Notes: a model not told the origin generated them from the sequence alone. A DNA stretch of 64,000 bases from Herbaspirillum robiniae (GCF_002213415.1 NZ_NJGU01000008.1:1-64000), one strand, 5' to 3'. Numbered from the stretch's first letter, positions 45,339-55,077 are shown. Program-made: numbers and translations.

Positions 45339-46493
45339 ATGCAATCCGATCGCCGCCGCATCGCCCACATCGACATGGATGCCTTCTATGCCTCGGTGGA
45401 GCTGCTGCGCTACCCCGAGCTGCGCGGGCAGCCGGTGGTCATCGGCGGCGGCTCGGCGACCAGGCCGGTCGAGCTGCCCGACGGCACGCGCCAGTACTTC
45501 CGCATGCGCGACTACGCCGGGCGCGGCGTGGTCACCACCTCTACCTACGAGGCGCGCGCGCTGGGCGTGTTTTCCGCCATGGGCATCATGAAGGCGGCGC
45601 AGCTGGCGCCGGACGCCATCCTGCTGCCGACCGACTTCGAGGCCTACCGCAAGTATTCGCGCATGTTCAAGGAGGCGGTGGCCGGCATCGCGCCGCAGAT
45701 CGAAGACCGCGGCATCGACGAAATCTACGTCGACCTCTCGGCCTGGCACGACGACGTCGAGGACGTCGCCCGCCGCATCAAGGAGGCCGTGCATGCGGCG
45801 ACGTCGCTGACCTGCTCCATCGGCGTGGCGCCCAACAAGATGCTGGCCAAGATCTCGTCCGAACTGGACAAGCCCAACGGCCTCACCATCCTCACCCGTG
45901 ACGACATCGAGCGCCGCATCTGGCCGCTGGCCGTGCGCAAGATCAACGGCATCGGCCCCAAGGCGGCGGAGAAGCTTGCCGCGCTGGGCATCGAGACCGT
46001 CGCCGACCTGGCGCAGGCGCAGCCCGAGCTGCTGCGCGCGCATTTCGGGCGCAGCTATTCGGAGTGGCTGGGGCGCGTGGCCCAGGGCATCGACGAGCGA
46101 CCGGTGCAGACTTACTCCGAACCCAAGTCGATCAGCCGCGAGACCACCTTCGAGCGCGACCTGCACGCGCGCGCCGACCGCGCCCGGCTGTCGGAAATCT
46201 TCACTGCGCTGTGCGTGCGCCTGGCCGACGACCTCAAGCGCAAGGGCTATGTCGGCCGCACCATCGGCATCAAGCTGAAGTACGCGGACTTTCGCGGCGT
46301 CACGCGCGACGTCACGCTGCCGGAGCCGACCGGCGACGCCGCCGTGATCCGGCAGGCCGCCGGCGAGTGCCTCAAGCGCGTGCCGCTGGACAAGAAACTG
46401 CGCCTGCTGGGCGTACGCGTGGGCACCCTCACCCACAAGGACGAGCTGGCCACAGCCCCCGTCGCGGCCCAGGCCGAACTTCCGTTTTCCTGA
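45339..46493 (+). CDS. dinB: DNA polymerase IV (Y-family, DinB)
   Basis: DinB is an error-prone translesion polymerase. The 384-residue protein has [13 protein letters not shown] (residues 9-21, catalytic Asp), the second acidic motif [12 protein letters not shown] (near 124-135), [17 protein letters not shown] (near 162-178), and the little-finger domain up to about 360. It ends in QAELPFS, which resembles a beta-clamp-binding peptide. The start at 45339 gives the normal N-terminus. No LexA box is visible in the short 38-base gap after slyX, so SOS control through a local promoter is not evident. Confidence 0.95.
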   Translation: MQSDRRRIAHIDMDAFYASVELLRYPELRGQPVVIGGGSATRPVELPDGTRQYFRMRDYAGRGVVTTSTYEARALGVFSAMGIMKAAQLAPDAILLPTDFEAYRKYSRMFKEAVAGIAPQIEDRGIDEIYVDLSAWHDDVEDVARRIKEAVHAATSLTCSIGVAPNKMLAKISSELDKPNGLTILTRDDIERRIWPLAVRKINGIGPKAAEKLAALGIETVADLAQAQPELLRAHFGRSYSEWLGRVAQGIDERPVQTYSEPKSISRETTFERDLHARADRARLSEIFTALCVRLADDLKRKGYVGRTIGIKLKYADFRGVTRDVTLPEPTGDAAVIRQAAGECLKRVPLDKKLRLLGVRVGTLTHKDELATAPVAAQAELPFS

Positions 46494-46602
46494 TCCGGCG
46501 GGGTCGTCAGCGGCGCCGGGTTTTAATCATGCAACGTGGACAATCCGACATCGCTTTGGCCGGGACCGGGGGTGTAAAATGGCTGCTTTTGCCCGGATCC
46601 AT

Positions 46603-47529
46603 ATGTGGTTTAAGAATCTCCAGATTTATCGCCTGCCCGCGCCGTGGGCGGTCAACGCCGACGAGCTCGAAAGCCAGCTCGCGCCCCAGGCCTTCACCGC
46701 CTGCTCCAGCATCGAAATGCAGAGCCAGGGCTGGGTCTCGCCCCGCAACAACGGCAGGCTGGTGCACGAAGTGAACCGCCAGCTGCTGCTGCAACTGTCC
46801 ACCGAAAAGAAGCTGCTGCCCTCGACCGTGGTCAACCAGGTCACCAAGGCGCGCGCCGCCGAGCTGGAAGAGCAGCAAGGCTTCCCGCCGGGCCGCAAGC
46901 AGACCAAGGAACTGAAGGAACAGGTCACCGACGAACTGCTGCCGCGCGCCTTCTCGGTGCTGCGCAGCACCTTCGTGTGGATCGATCCGGTCAACGGCTG
47001 GCTGCTGGTCGATGCCGGCAGCCCGTCCAAGGCCGAGGAAGTGCTCAAGCTGCTGTTCAAGGCGATTCCCAAGTTCCCGCTGGAGACGCTGCGCACCGTC
47101 ATGTCGCCGGGTGCGGCCATGACCGACTGGCTGGCCAGCGACGAAGCCCCCTATGGTTTCACCGTGGACCAGGACACCGAGCTGCGCTCCACCGCCGAGA
47201 GCAAGGCCACCGTGCGCTATGTGCGCCACACGCTGGAGGCGGAAGACGTACGCCGCCACATCGAGTCCGGCAAGCAGTGCACGCGCCTGGCGCTGACGTG
47301 GGCCGACAAGGTCTCCTTCGTGCTGACCGAGAACCTGTCGGTGAAGCGCATCGCCCCGCTGGACGTGTTGAAGGAAGACGTCGACATCAGCGGCAAGGAT
47401 GAGAACGAGCGCCTGGACGGCGACTTCCTGCTGATGACCGGCGAACTGGCCAAGCTGCTGGCTTCGCTGGTGGAAGCACTGGGCGGACAGCTGAAGGAAA
47501 ACGACGGCGCCATGGCCAAGGCCGCCTGA
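46603..47529 (+). CDS. rdgC: recombination-associated protein RdgC
   Basis: RdgC forms a ring around DNA and restrains RecA. The 308-residue product starts with [12 protein letters not shown], the RdgC hallmark, and has the conserved QGWVSPRNN (near 42) and the central [20 protein letters not shown] (near 108-127). The start at 46603 is preferred; an ATG eight codons earlier lies on the -10-like TAAAAT (46575-46580). It follows dinB by 109 bases, so two DNA-metabolism genes are adjacent. Confidence 0.95.
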   Translation: MWFKNLQIYRLPAPWAVNADELESQLAPQAFTACSSIEMQSQGWVSPRNNGRLVHEVNRQLLLQLSTEKKLLPSTVVNQVTKARAAELEEQQGFPPGRKQTKELKEQVTDELLPRAFSVLRSTFVWIDPVNGWLLVDAGSPSKAEEVLKLLFKAIPKFPLETLRTVMSPGAAMTDWLASDEAPYGFTVDQDTELRSTAESKATVRYVRHTLEAEDVRRHIESGKQCTRLALTWADKVSFVLTENLSVKRIAPLDVLKEDVDISGKDENERLDGDFLLMTGELAKLLASLVEALGGQLKENDGAMAKAA

Positions 47530-47647
47530 GCCGTCTTTCGCACCACAGCGGCGCGGCCTCCGGGTCGCGCCGCGCATCACCCGGCCGGGCGCGGCGACTT
47601 TGCGCTGCGGCCTGCCCTCCCCTTTCCCCTATTTACCCGTCTGCGGA

Positions 47648-48523
47648 CTACAGCCCGGGCTTGGCCGCGCGATCCTTGTTGCGCTTGTCCGCCACGTAGC
47701 TGTGGCCATTGCCGGCCTTGACGATCTCGAACAGGCCGGTGGCGGCGAACAGCGCCGGGAAATTCTTCACGCCGTAATTGCGCGGATCGATCGGCGCCTG
47801 CCGCTTGGCGGCGCTGCCGGCGGCCGACATCGAGGCCCATCCGTCTTCCTGGGCTGCGGCCTCGACTGCGCCGCGCAGCAGCGTGACCAGGGTGGCGTCC
47901 TGCGCCAGCGACTTGCCCGCGGGCTTGCCGCCGTTCTTCTCGGCGCTGCGCTCCACGGTCTTTTCCACATTCTTGTCCGCGCCCTTCTCGGCCGCCTTGG
48001 CGCGGGTCGCGCGCGACCGGGTCTTGGGCGCGGCGGGCTCGGCGGCGAGCGGCGCGTGGCCGGCGTCGCTCAGGCTGTCGAGGTAGAGGAAGGTAGTGCA
48101 GGCATTGACGAACGGCGCCGGCGTCTTGCGCTCGCCGAAGCCGTAGACGTCGTGGCCGTTGGCCTTGAGCTGCATGACCAGCGGCGTGAAGTCGGCATCG
48201 CTCGAAGCCAGGCAGAAAGCGTCCGGCTTTTGCGTGTAGAGCAGCTCCATGGCGTCGATCACCAGCGCGATGTCGGTGGCGTTCTTGCCGCTGGAATAGC
48301 TGAACTGCTGGATCGGGCGCACGGCGAACTCATGCAGCTTGTCCTTCCAGCCCTTCAGGCTGTTGCTGCCCCAGTCGCCATAGGCGCGGCGGATATTGGC
48401 CGTGCCGTACTTGGACAGCTCCGCCAGCATTGCCGCGATCTTGGTGTGCGAAACATTGTCGGCGTCGATCAGCAGGGCGATCCTGCGATCCGAGCCTGCG
48501 CGTGTGCTGCTGTCATTGTCCAT
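47648..48523 (-). CDS. NYN-domain protein with C-terminal OST-HTH/LOTUS domain
   Basis: A 291-residue protein. Residues about 14-150 form a PIN-like NYN domain: ALLIDADNVS (Asp20 and Asp22), KNATDIALVIDAMELL (near 79-94) and CLASSDADFTPLV (near 104-116), giving the acidic metal site of this RNase-like fold. A charged Lys/Ala/Glu-rich linker (about 160-205) leads to an OST-HTH (LOTUS) domain (about 208-280; LVTLLRGAVEAAAQEDGWAS), an RNA-binding winged helix. The same domain pair occurs in eukaryotic MARF1-like proteins. RNase activity is likely but not demonstrated; the target RNA is unknown. Confidence 0.85.
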   Translation of the reverse strand: MDNDSSTRAGSDRRIALLIDADNVSHTKIAAMLAELSKYGTANIRRAYGDWGSNSLKGWKDKLHEFAVRPIQQFSYSSGKNATDIALVIDAMELLYTQKPDAFCLASSDADFTPLVMQLKANGHDVYGFGERKTPAPFVNACTTFLYLDSLSDAGHAPLAAEPAAPKTRSRATRAKAAEKGADKNVEKTVERSAEKNGGKPAGKSLAQDATLVTLLRGAVEAAAQEDGWASMSAAGSAAKRQAPIDPRNYGVKNFPALFAATGLFEIVKAGNGHSYVADKRNKDRAAKPGL

Positions 48524-48731
48524 TGATACGCCTCATTCATGATGGTCGGACATCGCCGCCGCTGCGGCGATGTGCAATCGCGTATCGTACGGCAAGGCGC
48601 GCGCCGCTGCCACCGCAGCCGGCTCCGGTTCGCGCCTTCCGCTTGCAGCGCAGCGCTCTTGGCCGCGCGCCGGCGGCCTCTTGCTGCCTCAGGCGTCGTT
48701 CTCTTGCTCTCTGTTGCTCTCCCTTGCGCGC

Positions 48732-48956
48732 TTATGCGGCGCCCTTTTCATCGGGCAGGATGCGGCGGTAGCTGTTCTTGCGCCGCGGCCACAGCACCTT
48801 CTTCTCGCGGAAGATCGCGGTCTTTTCCTGTTCGGATATCGCCGCCTCTTCGGCGGAGGACTCCGCACAGGGCAGGTCGCCGCGCGCGTTCAGATGGGTC
48901 GCGATCGCGAGTTCGATTTCCGCGTCGGTGAAATGCTTGCCTGATTTGAATGACAT
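48732..48956 (-). CDS. small hypothetical protein
   Basis: A 74-residue protein of unknown function, MSFKSGKHFTDAEIELAIAT at its start. GGAGA six to seven bases before the ATG supports it as a real gene. The N-terminal half is acidic and helical, the C-terminal half basic (FREKKVLWPRRKNSYRR). One Cys at position 30. It lies alone on the minus strand 208 bases from the NYN gene. I do not recognise a family. Confidence 0.6.
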   Translation of the reverse strand: MSFKSGKHFTDAEIELAIATHLNARGDLPCAESSAEEAAISEQEKTAIFREKKVLWPRRKNSYRRILPDEKGAA

Positions 48957-49420
48957 CTTTTTCTCCGGGGAGTGATGCTCCATCCGTGTCGACGCATCGC
49001 GGCAGGCGCGCGCCATGTTCGCCGCGCGCGAGTACGCGCGGCCACGCGAGGCTGCTGCGGACATCTGGAAAACCGACAGGGAACCGCTCAAGGGCGACGC
49101 CGGAAATCGGGGAAGGAGCCGTGGTCGGGTAAGGCTGCGCGAATCGATGGAATGAATGGGAAGCGTCGATTCGCCGGAGGGACACATGCTTGTTGCCGCT
49201 GCAACAGTACTCCGATTCGCGCCGCGAAAGAGGCGACATGCGAAGAACATGCGCTTATATTTTCCTATGCAAGCGGCGCCGCCGATAGCGATTCGATGCA
49301 AAGTTGCGCTCGCGCAATGCAATCGGACTCCCGCCCGCATTTATTTGACGGCGAATGCGGCAATCCCGCCGGCGGGGTATACCATGGGCGCCATTCAGGT
49401 TCATTCCTTCAGGAGGCGTC
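48957..49420. other. 464-base intergenic region between two small genes
   Basis: Other than the two ribosome sites at its edges, I see no convincing promoter, terminator or repeat. Several open frames cross it but none has a ribosome site or a protein-like composition. Confidence 0.4.
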
Positions 49421-49732
49421 ATGAATTCCGCACAGTATTTCGATGTTCCCAGCTTGAATCGTCAATTGGCCCAGGAGTTCGGGCATCGCCAGGCGCACCA
49501 CGGCCTCAATACCCGCGTCCCCAGCCACGCCGAAGTGCAGACCCTGGGCTCGGATGAGATCTCGGCCGTGCTCGATCGCTGGATTTCCCACAGCGCCACC
49601 GAGATCATTCCCAGCCGCGCCCAGATCATCAAGGTCAAGGAAGTGCTCAGCGCCCGTGCCGACGCCCAGGCCATGTCGGTGCCGATCGGCATCTGCGACA
49701 AGCGCATCGGGGACAACGATTTGCCTTGGTAA
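49421..49732 (+). CDS. small hypothetical protein
   Basis: A 103-residue protein of unknown function with an excellent ribosome site (AGGAGG five bases before the ATG) and its own terminator downstream, so it is very likely expressed. The sequence is soluble, with HRQAHHGLNTRVPSHAEV in the first third and a mixed helical region (SDEISAVLDRWISHSATEII) in the middle. I do not recognise a family. Confidence 0.65.
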   Translation: MNSAQYFDVPSLNRQLAQEFGHRQAHHGLNTRVPSHAEVQTLGSDEISAVLDRWISHSATEIIPSRAQIIKVKEVLSARADAQAMSVPIGICDKRIGDNDLPW

Positions 49733-49758
49733 GCGCCGGGCGTCGCATCAGCAAAGAC

Positions 49759-49785
49759 AAAGGCCGCGCAACGCGGCCTTTCTTG
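49759..49785 (+). terminator. terminator after the 103-residue gene
   Basis: Ten-base stem (49759-49768 with 49772-49781) with a three-base loop, followed by a T-rich CTTGTTTG. Confidence 0.7.
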
Positions 49786-49823
49786 TTTGAAGCCGCGCTT
49801 GCGGCCAGGCAAGAATCCCGGAA

Positions 49824-50483
49824 TCAGGCTGCCCTGGCGGCGCCCTTGCGCTTGCCGGCCACCACCAGCGCGTGTTCCAGCGGCAACATCGCGTGTTCCA
49901 GCGTCGCCGCCAGCCGCGCGGCCGACACGCCGTCGCGCGCGCCCAGCGCCAGGCCGTTCAGGAAACTGGTATAGAAGTCGCCCAGTGCGGTCACGTCCGC
50001 ATCGGCCCGGATCTCGCCCTCGCGCTGGGCCTGCAGCAGGCGCGCGCGTATCTCGTTGCGGCGCTTGTGACGGCGCTGCGAAAGGGCGTCGCTGTGCTCG
50101 GCATTCTCGGGAGCGCAGTTGATCGCCGAGATCACCACCATGCATCCCTTCCCTGCCGGCAGGCCGGGCACGCCGTGCTTGCCGCTGTACATCCGCACGC
50201 TGGCGCGCAGCATCGCGCACAGGTCTTCGCGGATTCCGCGGCCGGCCTGCAGCTCGCGCAGCGGCTCGGCGCTGACGGTGCGCGAATAGACATCCACGGC
50301 TTCGCGAAACAGGGCGTTCTTGTCGCCGAAGGCCGCGTACAGGCTGGGCGCCTTCACGCCGATGGCCTCGGTCAGGTCGGCCATGGTTGTGCCTTCGTAA
50401 CCCTTGCTCCAGAAAACCTGCATGGCCAGCTGCAGCGCCTGTTCGCGGTCGAAGCTGCGCGGGCGGCCGCGTGTTCGTATCAT
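49824..50483 (-). CDS. TetR-family transcriptional regulator
   Basis: A 219-residue TetR-type repressor. The DNA-binding domain is at residues 8-55 (FDREQALQLAMQVFWSKGYE with TMADLTEAIGVKAPSLYAAF), and the ligand domain fills the rest. A palindrome just upstream is a likely autoregulatory operator. No efflux pump or oxidoreductase is adjacent, so the regulated partner is not visible. The next gene to the right, fusA2, is 284 bases from its start codon and divergent. Confidence 0.88.
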   Translation of the reverse strand: MIRTRGRPRSFDREQALQLAMQVFWSKGYEGTTMADLTEAIGVKAPSLYAAFGDKNALFREAVDVYSRTVSAEPLRELQAGRGIREDLCAMLRASVRMYSGKHGVPGLPAGKGCMVVISAINCAPENAEHSDALSQRRHKRRNEIRARLLQAQREGEIRADADVTALGDFYTSFLNGLALGARDGVSAARLAATLEHAMLPLEHALVVAGKRKGAARAA

Positions 50484-50519
50484 CGGTGTCCTTTGCGGGT
50501 TGCCCCTTTTGTTGCCCGG

Positions 50520-50537
50520 ATTACCCTTAGGGGTAAT
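50520..50537. promoter_or_regulatory. palindromic operator candidate for the TetR gene
   Basis: ATTACCC-TTAG-GGGTAAT is a perfect seven-base inverted repeat with a four-base centre, 37 bases before the TetR start codon. Size and position fit a TetR operator. It is about 60 bases from the fusA2 -35, so it could also touch that promoter. Confidence 0.55.
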
Positions 50538-50597
50538 GGATTTGTCAGGCAGTGTAGTTTATTTTAATCTGCATTACAAAAATAATGCCGCTTGCTC

Positions 50598-50626
50598 TTG
50601 AAGAAACCCCGCGGCATTCCTATTAT
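50598..50626 (+). promoter_or_regulatory. sigma70 promoter of the stand-alone EF-G gene
   Basis: TTGAAG (50598-50603), a 17-base spacer and TATTAT (50621-50626). An eight-base inverted repeat (AATGCCGC at 50583-50590, GCGGCATT at 50610-50617) straddles the -35 and could be an operator. The leader to the ATG is about 135 bases. Confidence 0.6.
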
Positions 50627-50766
50627 CTAATCCTCGTTACATAAATGTGGCGAAAACGGCAAAGCGCAAGGCCGGACCAACTCCCGGAATTGCCGTACCG
50701 ACAACCATAACCGTTCAATCCTCGCTCCACTCAGAGCACCAACGGCACCCATCGAAAGGATATGCC

Positions 50767-52872
50767 ATGAGCCGCAAGACCCGAATAGAAAACTACCGCA
50801 ACATCGGTATCAGCGCCCACATCGACGCAGGCAAGACCACGACCACCGAGCGCATTCTTTTTTATACCGGCGTCAACCACAAGATCGGCGAAGTGCATAA
50901 CGGTGCGGCCACCATGGATTGGATGGAGCAGGAGCAGGAACGCGGCATCACCATCACCTCGGCCGCCACCACCGCCTTCTGGAAGGGCATGGCCGGCAAT
51001 TATGCGGAGCATCGCATCAATATCATCGATACCCCGGGCCACGTCGACTTCACCATCGAAGTCGAGCGCTCGATGCGCGTGCTGGACGGCGCGGTGATGG
51101 TGTACGACTCGGTGGGCGGCGTGCAGCCGCAGTCCGAGACCGTCTGGCGCCAGGCCAACAAGTACAAGGTGCCGCGCATCGCCTTCGTCAACAAGATGGA
51201 CCGCATCGGCGCGGACTTCTTCCGCGTGCAGCGCCAGATCGAAGAGCGCCTGAAGGGCAATGCGGTGCCGATCCAGATTCCGGTGGGTGCCGAAGACCAC
51301 TTCTCGGGCGTGATCGACCTGGTCAAGATGAAAGCCATCATCTGGGACGAGGCCAGCCAGGGCGTGCTGTTCAAGTACGAAGACATTCCGGCCGAGCTGG
51401 AGGACAGCGCGCGCCAGTGGCGCGACAAGATGGTCGAACAGGCCGCCGAGGCGAATGAAGAGCTGCTGGAGAAATATCTCTCCGGCAATCCGCTCTCCGA
51501 GGACGACATCAAGCGCGGCCTGCGCCTGCGCACGGTGGCCGGCGAAATCGTGCCGATGCTGGCCGGCAGCGCGTTCAAGAACAAGGGCGTGCAGGCCATG
51601 CTGGACGCGGTGATCGACTACCTGCCCTCGCCCGTCGACGTGCCGGCCATCGCCGGCCATGCCGAGGACGATTCGGAGATCGAACGCCATCCGTCGGATG
51701 AGGAGCCGTTCTCGGCGCTGGCCTTCAAGATCATGACCGATCCGTTCGTGGGTCAGTTGACCTTCTTCCGGGTGTATTCGGGCATCGTCAATTCCGGCGA
51801 CACGGTCTACAACCCGCTCAAGGGCAAGAAGGAACGCTTGGGCCGCATCCTGCAGATGCACGCCAACGAGCGCAAGGAGATCAAGGAAGTGTTCGCCGGC
51901 GACATCGCTGCCGCCGTGGGCCTGAAGGACGTGACCACCGGCGACACGCTGTCGGATCCGGAGCACCCGATCATCCTGGAACGCATGATCTTCCCGGAGC
52001 CGGTGATCTCGCAGGCGGTCGAGCCCAAGACCAAGGCCGACCAGGAGAAGATGGGTATCGCCCTGAACCGCCTGGCGCAGGAGGATCCGTCCTTCCGCGT
52101 GCATACCGACGAGGAATCGGGCCAGACCATCATGTCCGGCATGGGCGAGCTGCACCTGGAAATCCTGGTGGACCGCATGAAGCGCGAGTTCAACGTCGAA
52201 GCCACCGTCGGCAAGCCGCAGGTGGCCTACCGCGAAGCGATCCGCAAGGGCGTGGAAGACGTCGAGGGCAAGTTCGTCAAGCAGTCCGGCGGACGCGGCC
52301 AGTACGGCCACGTGGTGATCAAGCTGGAGCCGCAGCCGGCCGGCAAGGGCTATGAGTTCGTCGATGCCATCAAGGGTGGCGTGGTGCCGCGCGAATTCAT
52401 CCCGGCGGTCGACAAGGGCATCCAGGAATCGCTGAAGGCCGGCGTGCTGGCGGGTTACCCGGTGGTGGACGTGAAGGCGACGCTGACCTTCGGCTCCTAC
52501 CACGACGTCGACTCCAACGAGAACGCCTTCCGCATGGCCGGCTCGATGGCCTTCAAGGAAGCGATGAAGCGCGCCGGCCCCATGCTGCTGGAGCCGATGA
52601 TGCAAGTCGAGGTGGAAACGCCGGAAGACTTCATGGGCAACGTGATGGGCGACCTGTCGTCGCGCCGCGGCATGGTACAGGGCATGGAAGACATGGTCGG
52701 CGGCGGCAAGCTGGTGCGCGCCGAGGTGCCGCTGTCGGAGATGTTCGGCTACTCGACCACGCTGCGTTCGCTGTCGCAGGGCCGCGCGACCTACTCGATG
52801 GAGTTCAAGCACTACGCCGAGGCGCCGCGCCAGGTGGTGGAGCAGTTGAGCGGCGGCAAGGCCAAGGGCTGA
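50767..52872 (+). CDS. fusA2: elongation factor G, stand-alone second copy
   Basis: EF-G drives translocation and ribosome recycling. The 701-residue protein has full length and all GTPase motifs: AHIDAGKTT (17-25), DTPGHVDF (near 88) and [10 protein letters not shown] (near 142). It is not in the str operon: no rpsL, rpsG or tuf is nearby, and it has its own promoter and terminator. A second fusA outside the str operon is common in Burkholderiales; it may be specialised for particular growth states. AAAGGAT precedes the ATG; the frame upstream of 50767 is not protein-like. Confidence 0.92.
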   Translation: MSRKTRIENYRNIGISAHIDAGKTTTTERILFYTGVNHKIGEVHNGAATMDWMEQEQERGITITSAATTAFWKGMAGNYAEHRINIIDTPGHVDFTIEVERSMRVLDGAVMVYDSVGGVQPQSETVWRQANKYKVPRIAFVNKMDRIGADFFRVQRQIEERLKGNAVPIQIPVGAEDHFSGVIDLVKMKAIIWDEASQGVLFKYEDIPAELEDSARQWRDKMVEQAAEANEELLEKYLSGNPLSEDDIKRGLRLRTVAGEIVPMLAGSAFKNKGVQAMLDAVIDYLPSPVDVPAIAGHAEDDSEIERHPSDEEPFSALAFKIMTDPFVGQLTFFRVYSGIVNSGDTVYNPLKGKKERLGRILQMHANERKEIKEVFAGDIAAAVGLKDVTTGDTLSDPEHPIILERMIFPEPVISQAVEPKTKADQEKMGIALNRLAQEDPSFRVHTDEESGQTIMSGMGELHLEILVDRMKREFNVEATVGKPQVAYREAIRKGVEDVEGKFVKQSGGRGQYGHVVIKLEPQPAGKGYEFVDAIKGGVVPREFIPAVDKGIQESLKAGVLAGYPVVDVKATLTFGSYHDVDSNENAFRMAGSMAFKEAMKRAGPMLLEPMMQVEVETPEDFMGNVMGDLSSRRGMVQGMEDMVGGGKLVRAEVPLSEMFGYSTTLRSLSQGRATYSMEFKHYAEAPRQVVEQLSGGKAKG

Positions 52873-52898
52873 GCTTCATCCACGGTCTTTCGCCGATG

Positions 52899-52935
52899 AA
52901 AAAGCCGATGCGTCGCAGGACGCATCGGCTTTTTT
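52899..52935. terminator. bidirectional terminator between fusA2 and the aldolase gene
   Basis: A 16-base stem (52899-52914 with 52919-52934) with a GCAG loop, ending in T6 on the plus strand and A-rich on the other side. It serves both convergent genes. Confidence 0.85.
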
Positions 52936-52951
52936 CTTGCCCGGCCGGCCC

Positions 52952-53764
52952 TCAGGTGAACATGTCGGGCTGGGTCGCCACCAGGTGCTCGTAGATGGGC
53001 TGGAAGTGCAGCCAGCCGATGTAGTCGCTGCCGACATGCTCGCGGCTGTAGCGCGCCTTGTCCGGCGGCACCAGCCGGGGCGTCTGGCCGGATGCGGCGA
53101 TCAGCAGCTGCTGCTTGCAGCAGCGCTCCAGCGCGATGAACCAGAACGCCGCCGACTCGATCCCGTGGCGGCTGGCGGTCAGCAGCCCGTGGTTCTGGTG
53201 GATCGCCGCCTTCACCCCGGCGAACGCGTTGGCTACCCGATGGCCGCCCTTCACTTCCACCGCGACCTTGCCGGCCTCGTCGCCGATGACCACATGGTCT
53301 TCATAGAACGCCGCCGCATCCTGGCTGATGGGCAAGAGCGGCTGGCCCAGCGCGGCGAAGGCGGTGCCGTATTCGGTGTGGGCATGGCACATCGAGACGA
53401 TATCGGGATGCGCCTCGTGCACCGCCGCGTGCAGCACGAAACCGGCGCGGTTGACCGCGTAGTCGCCCTCCACCACGCGCCCCTCATGATCGACCAGGAT
53501 CAGGTTCGACAAGCGCACCTGGGCGAAATGCACGCACATCGGATTGGTCCAGTACAAATGCGGGCGCTCCGGATCGCGCACCGTCAGGTGCCCGGCAAAA
53601 CCGTAGTCGAAGCCCTGCTGGGCAAAGGCGCGGCAGGCCGCGACCAGGCGCTTCTTCAGGTGCAGGCGCTGCTCCTCCGGGTTCTTGAAATCGGGCATCT
53701 CGGGAAAGCGCAGTCCCAGCTGCTCGGGCTGGTAGACGGAAGTGCGTTTGACGCTGTCCAGCAT
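52952..53764 (-). CDS. class II aldolase/adducin family protein
   Basis: A 270-residue protein of the class II aldolase/adducin fold. The zinc-binding HAHTEYG (near 125-131) and the second His in HQNHGLLTA (near 190-198) are present, with FAGHLTVRDPE (near 56-66) as the phosphate-binding region. Family members include fuculose-phosphate aldolase and various decarboxylases; the substrate is unknown. It is divergent from a LysR regulator that probably controls it. Confidence 0.87.
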   Translation of the reverse strand: MLDSVKRTSVYQPEQLGLRFPEMPDFKNPEEQRLHLKKRLVAACRAFAQQGFDYGFAGHLTVRDPERPHLYWTNPMCVHFAQVRLSNLILVDHEGRVVEGDYAVNRAGFVLHAAVHEAHPDIVSMCHAHTEYGTAFAALGQPLLPISQDAAAFYEDHVVIGDEAGKVAVEVKGGHRVANAFAGVKAAIHQNHGLLTASRHGIESAAFWFIALERCCKQQLLIAASGQTPRLVPPDKARYSREHVGSDYIGWLHFQPIYEHLVATQPDMFT

Positions 53765-53847
53765 GGGGTCTCCTCAGGTGTTCTGGTTGGAACGCCCATG
53801 GTGGCAGCGCAGGCGCGCGTTGACAAAAGACCTGTTTTCACCGATTG

Positions 53848-53864
53848 TTGAATCAGGCTCAACC
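53848..53864. promoter_or_regulatory. LysR operator (T-N11-A palindrome) between aldolase and LysR genes
   Basis: GTTGA-ATCAGGC-TCAAC is a perfect five-base inverted repeat with the T-N11-A core of LysR sites. It lies about 40 bases before the LysR start codon and 83 before the aldolase start. Confidence 0.6.
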
Positions 53865-53903
53865 ATCTTTCATGAACCCGATTTCTCGATTGCCCGAGTG
53901 CCG

Positions 53904-54794
53904 ATGCGCAAACTGCCTTCCTTCTTTTCCCTGCGCGCCTTCGAGGCCGCTGCCCGCCTGGGCAGTTTCACGCGCGCGGCCGAAGAGTTGCACCTGACCA
54001 CCTCGGCCATCAGCCACCAGGTGCGCGCGCTGGAAGAATGGTGCGGCAAGGATCTGTTCATCCGCCAGACGCGGCGCGTGAGCCTGACCATGGAAGGCCA
54101 GCTGCTGCAGGATAAATTGTCCACCGCCTTCGACGCCATCGAAGACGCCTGCGCGGCGCTGCGCCCGGGTGACGCGCGCAGCGTGCTGGCGGTGCATTGC
54201 GCGCCCAGCTTCGCCGGCAAATGGCTCAGCCCGCGCCTGGGCCGCTTCATGCAGGCGCATCCCGACATCACGCTGCAGATGTCGACCAGCGCCGAACCGG
54301 TGGACCTGCAGCGCGATAGCGCGGTCGGCATCGACATCACCTATGGCATGCCGCCGCAACGCGACGGCGTGGTCGTGGAAGCGCTGGGCATCGAGGCGAC
54401 GGTGCCGCTGTGCTCGCCCGAACTGCTGCGCCGGCATGCGGTGCGCGAGCCCAAGGACCTGCTGGGACTGACGCTGATCGAATCCAAGCTCAATCCGGTG
54501 CGCTGGAAGGACTGGTTCGACCTGCACGGAATCCGCCTGCCCGCCCGCGCCCATTCCTCATTTGACCGCGGCTCGCTGGCGGTGGCCGCGGCAGTGGACG
54601 GCCTGGGCGTGGCGCTGGAGACGGCGCGCTTCGCGGAAGCGGAACTGGCGCGCGGGGCGCTGGTGGTGGTCGGCGGCGAGGCGTTCAGGACGATAGAGCG
54701 GGAGATGCATTTTCTCTGCTACCGGAAGGGCGATGCGGGGATGCGCGGGGTGAAGGCGTTCAGGGAATGGATCAGTGCCGTCACTGAGGCCTGA
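53904..54794 (+). CDS. LysR-family regulator, GcvA-like
   Basis: A 296-residue LysR-type regulator of the GcvA-like group. The first 60 residues (LPSFFSLRAFEAAARLGSFT, then AAEELHLTTSAISHQVRALE) form the helix-turn-helix, and the effector domain runs from about 90 to 290. Start at MRKLPSF is chosen because upstream codons are not LysR-like. Divergent from the class II aldolase with a T-N11-A palindrome between them. Confidence 0.9.
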   Translation: MRKLPSFFSLRAFEAAARLGSFTRAAEELHLTTSAISHQVRALEEWCGKDLFIRQTRRVSLTMEGQLLQDKLSTAFDAIEDACAALRPGDARSVLAVHCAPSFAGKWLSPRLGRFMQAHPDITLQMSTSAEPVDLQRDSAVGIDITYGMPPQRDGVVVEALGIEATVPLCSPELLRRHAVREPKDLLGLTLIESKLNPVRWKDWFDLHGIRLPARAHSSFDRGSLAVAAAVDGLGVALETARFAEAELARGALVVVGGEAFRTIEREMHFLCYRKGDAGMRGVKAFREWISAVTEA

Positions 54795-54909
54795 GGCGGG
54801 TCGTTGCAGAAAAAGGGCGCGGCGGTGTCGACGCCATGCAGAGCGAGGATCACTCGCAGGCGATTCTTTTCCAGCGCAAGCGAATCTCCCCGTTGAATAT
54901 TTTTTACCG

Positions 54910-54978
54910 CGCAAAAAGAAAAACGCCCGCTCAACTTTCGTTGAACGGGCGTTTTATTTGGCGGAGCGGACGGGGCTC
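54910..54978. repeat. 69-base direct repeat, copy 1 (tRNA-Asp 3' end plus terminator)
   Basis: These 69 bases are identical to 55078-55146. Read on the minus strand they consist of the last 20 bases of tRNA-Asp with its CCA, then the tRNA terminator hairpin and T run. The two copies are 168 bases apart. Confidence 0.9.
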
Positions 54979-55065
54979 TCCTACACCAGCGCAGGCCGCG
55001 GAATCGCTTGCAAGCGATTCCCTTCTCGCCCCGCCGGGAGCCGCGCAGGCGGCTCCCTCCACTCC
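54959..55065 (-). pseudogene. broken tRNA-Asp copy with replaced core
   Basis: On the minus strand this 107-base segment begins with GGAGTGG and ends with CCGCTCCGCCA, the same acceptor-stem halves (including the same T-G wobble) as the intact tRNA-Asp. The D, anticodon and part of the T region are replaced by two strong hairpins, GGGAGCCGCC-TGC-GCGGCTCCC-like and GGAATCGCTTGCAAGCGATTCC-like (the latter given in two halves, arms GGAATCGCTTG and CAAGCGATTCC). No anticodon is left, so it cannot act as a tRNA. Confidence 0.65.
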
Positions 55066-55077
55066 GCATTTTTGCTT

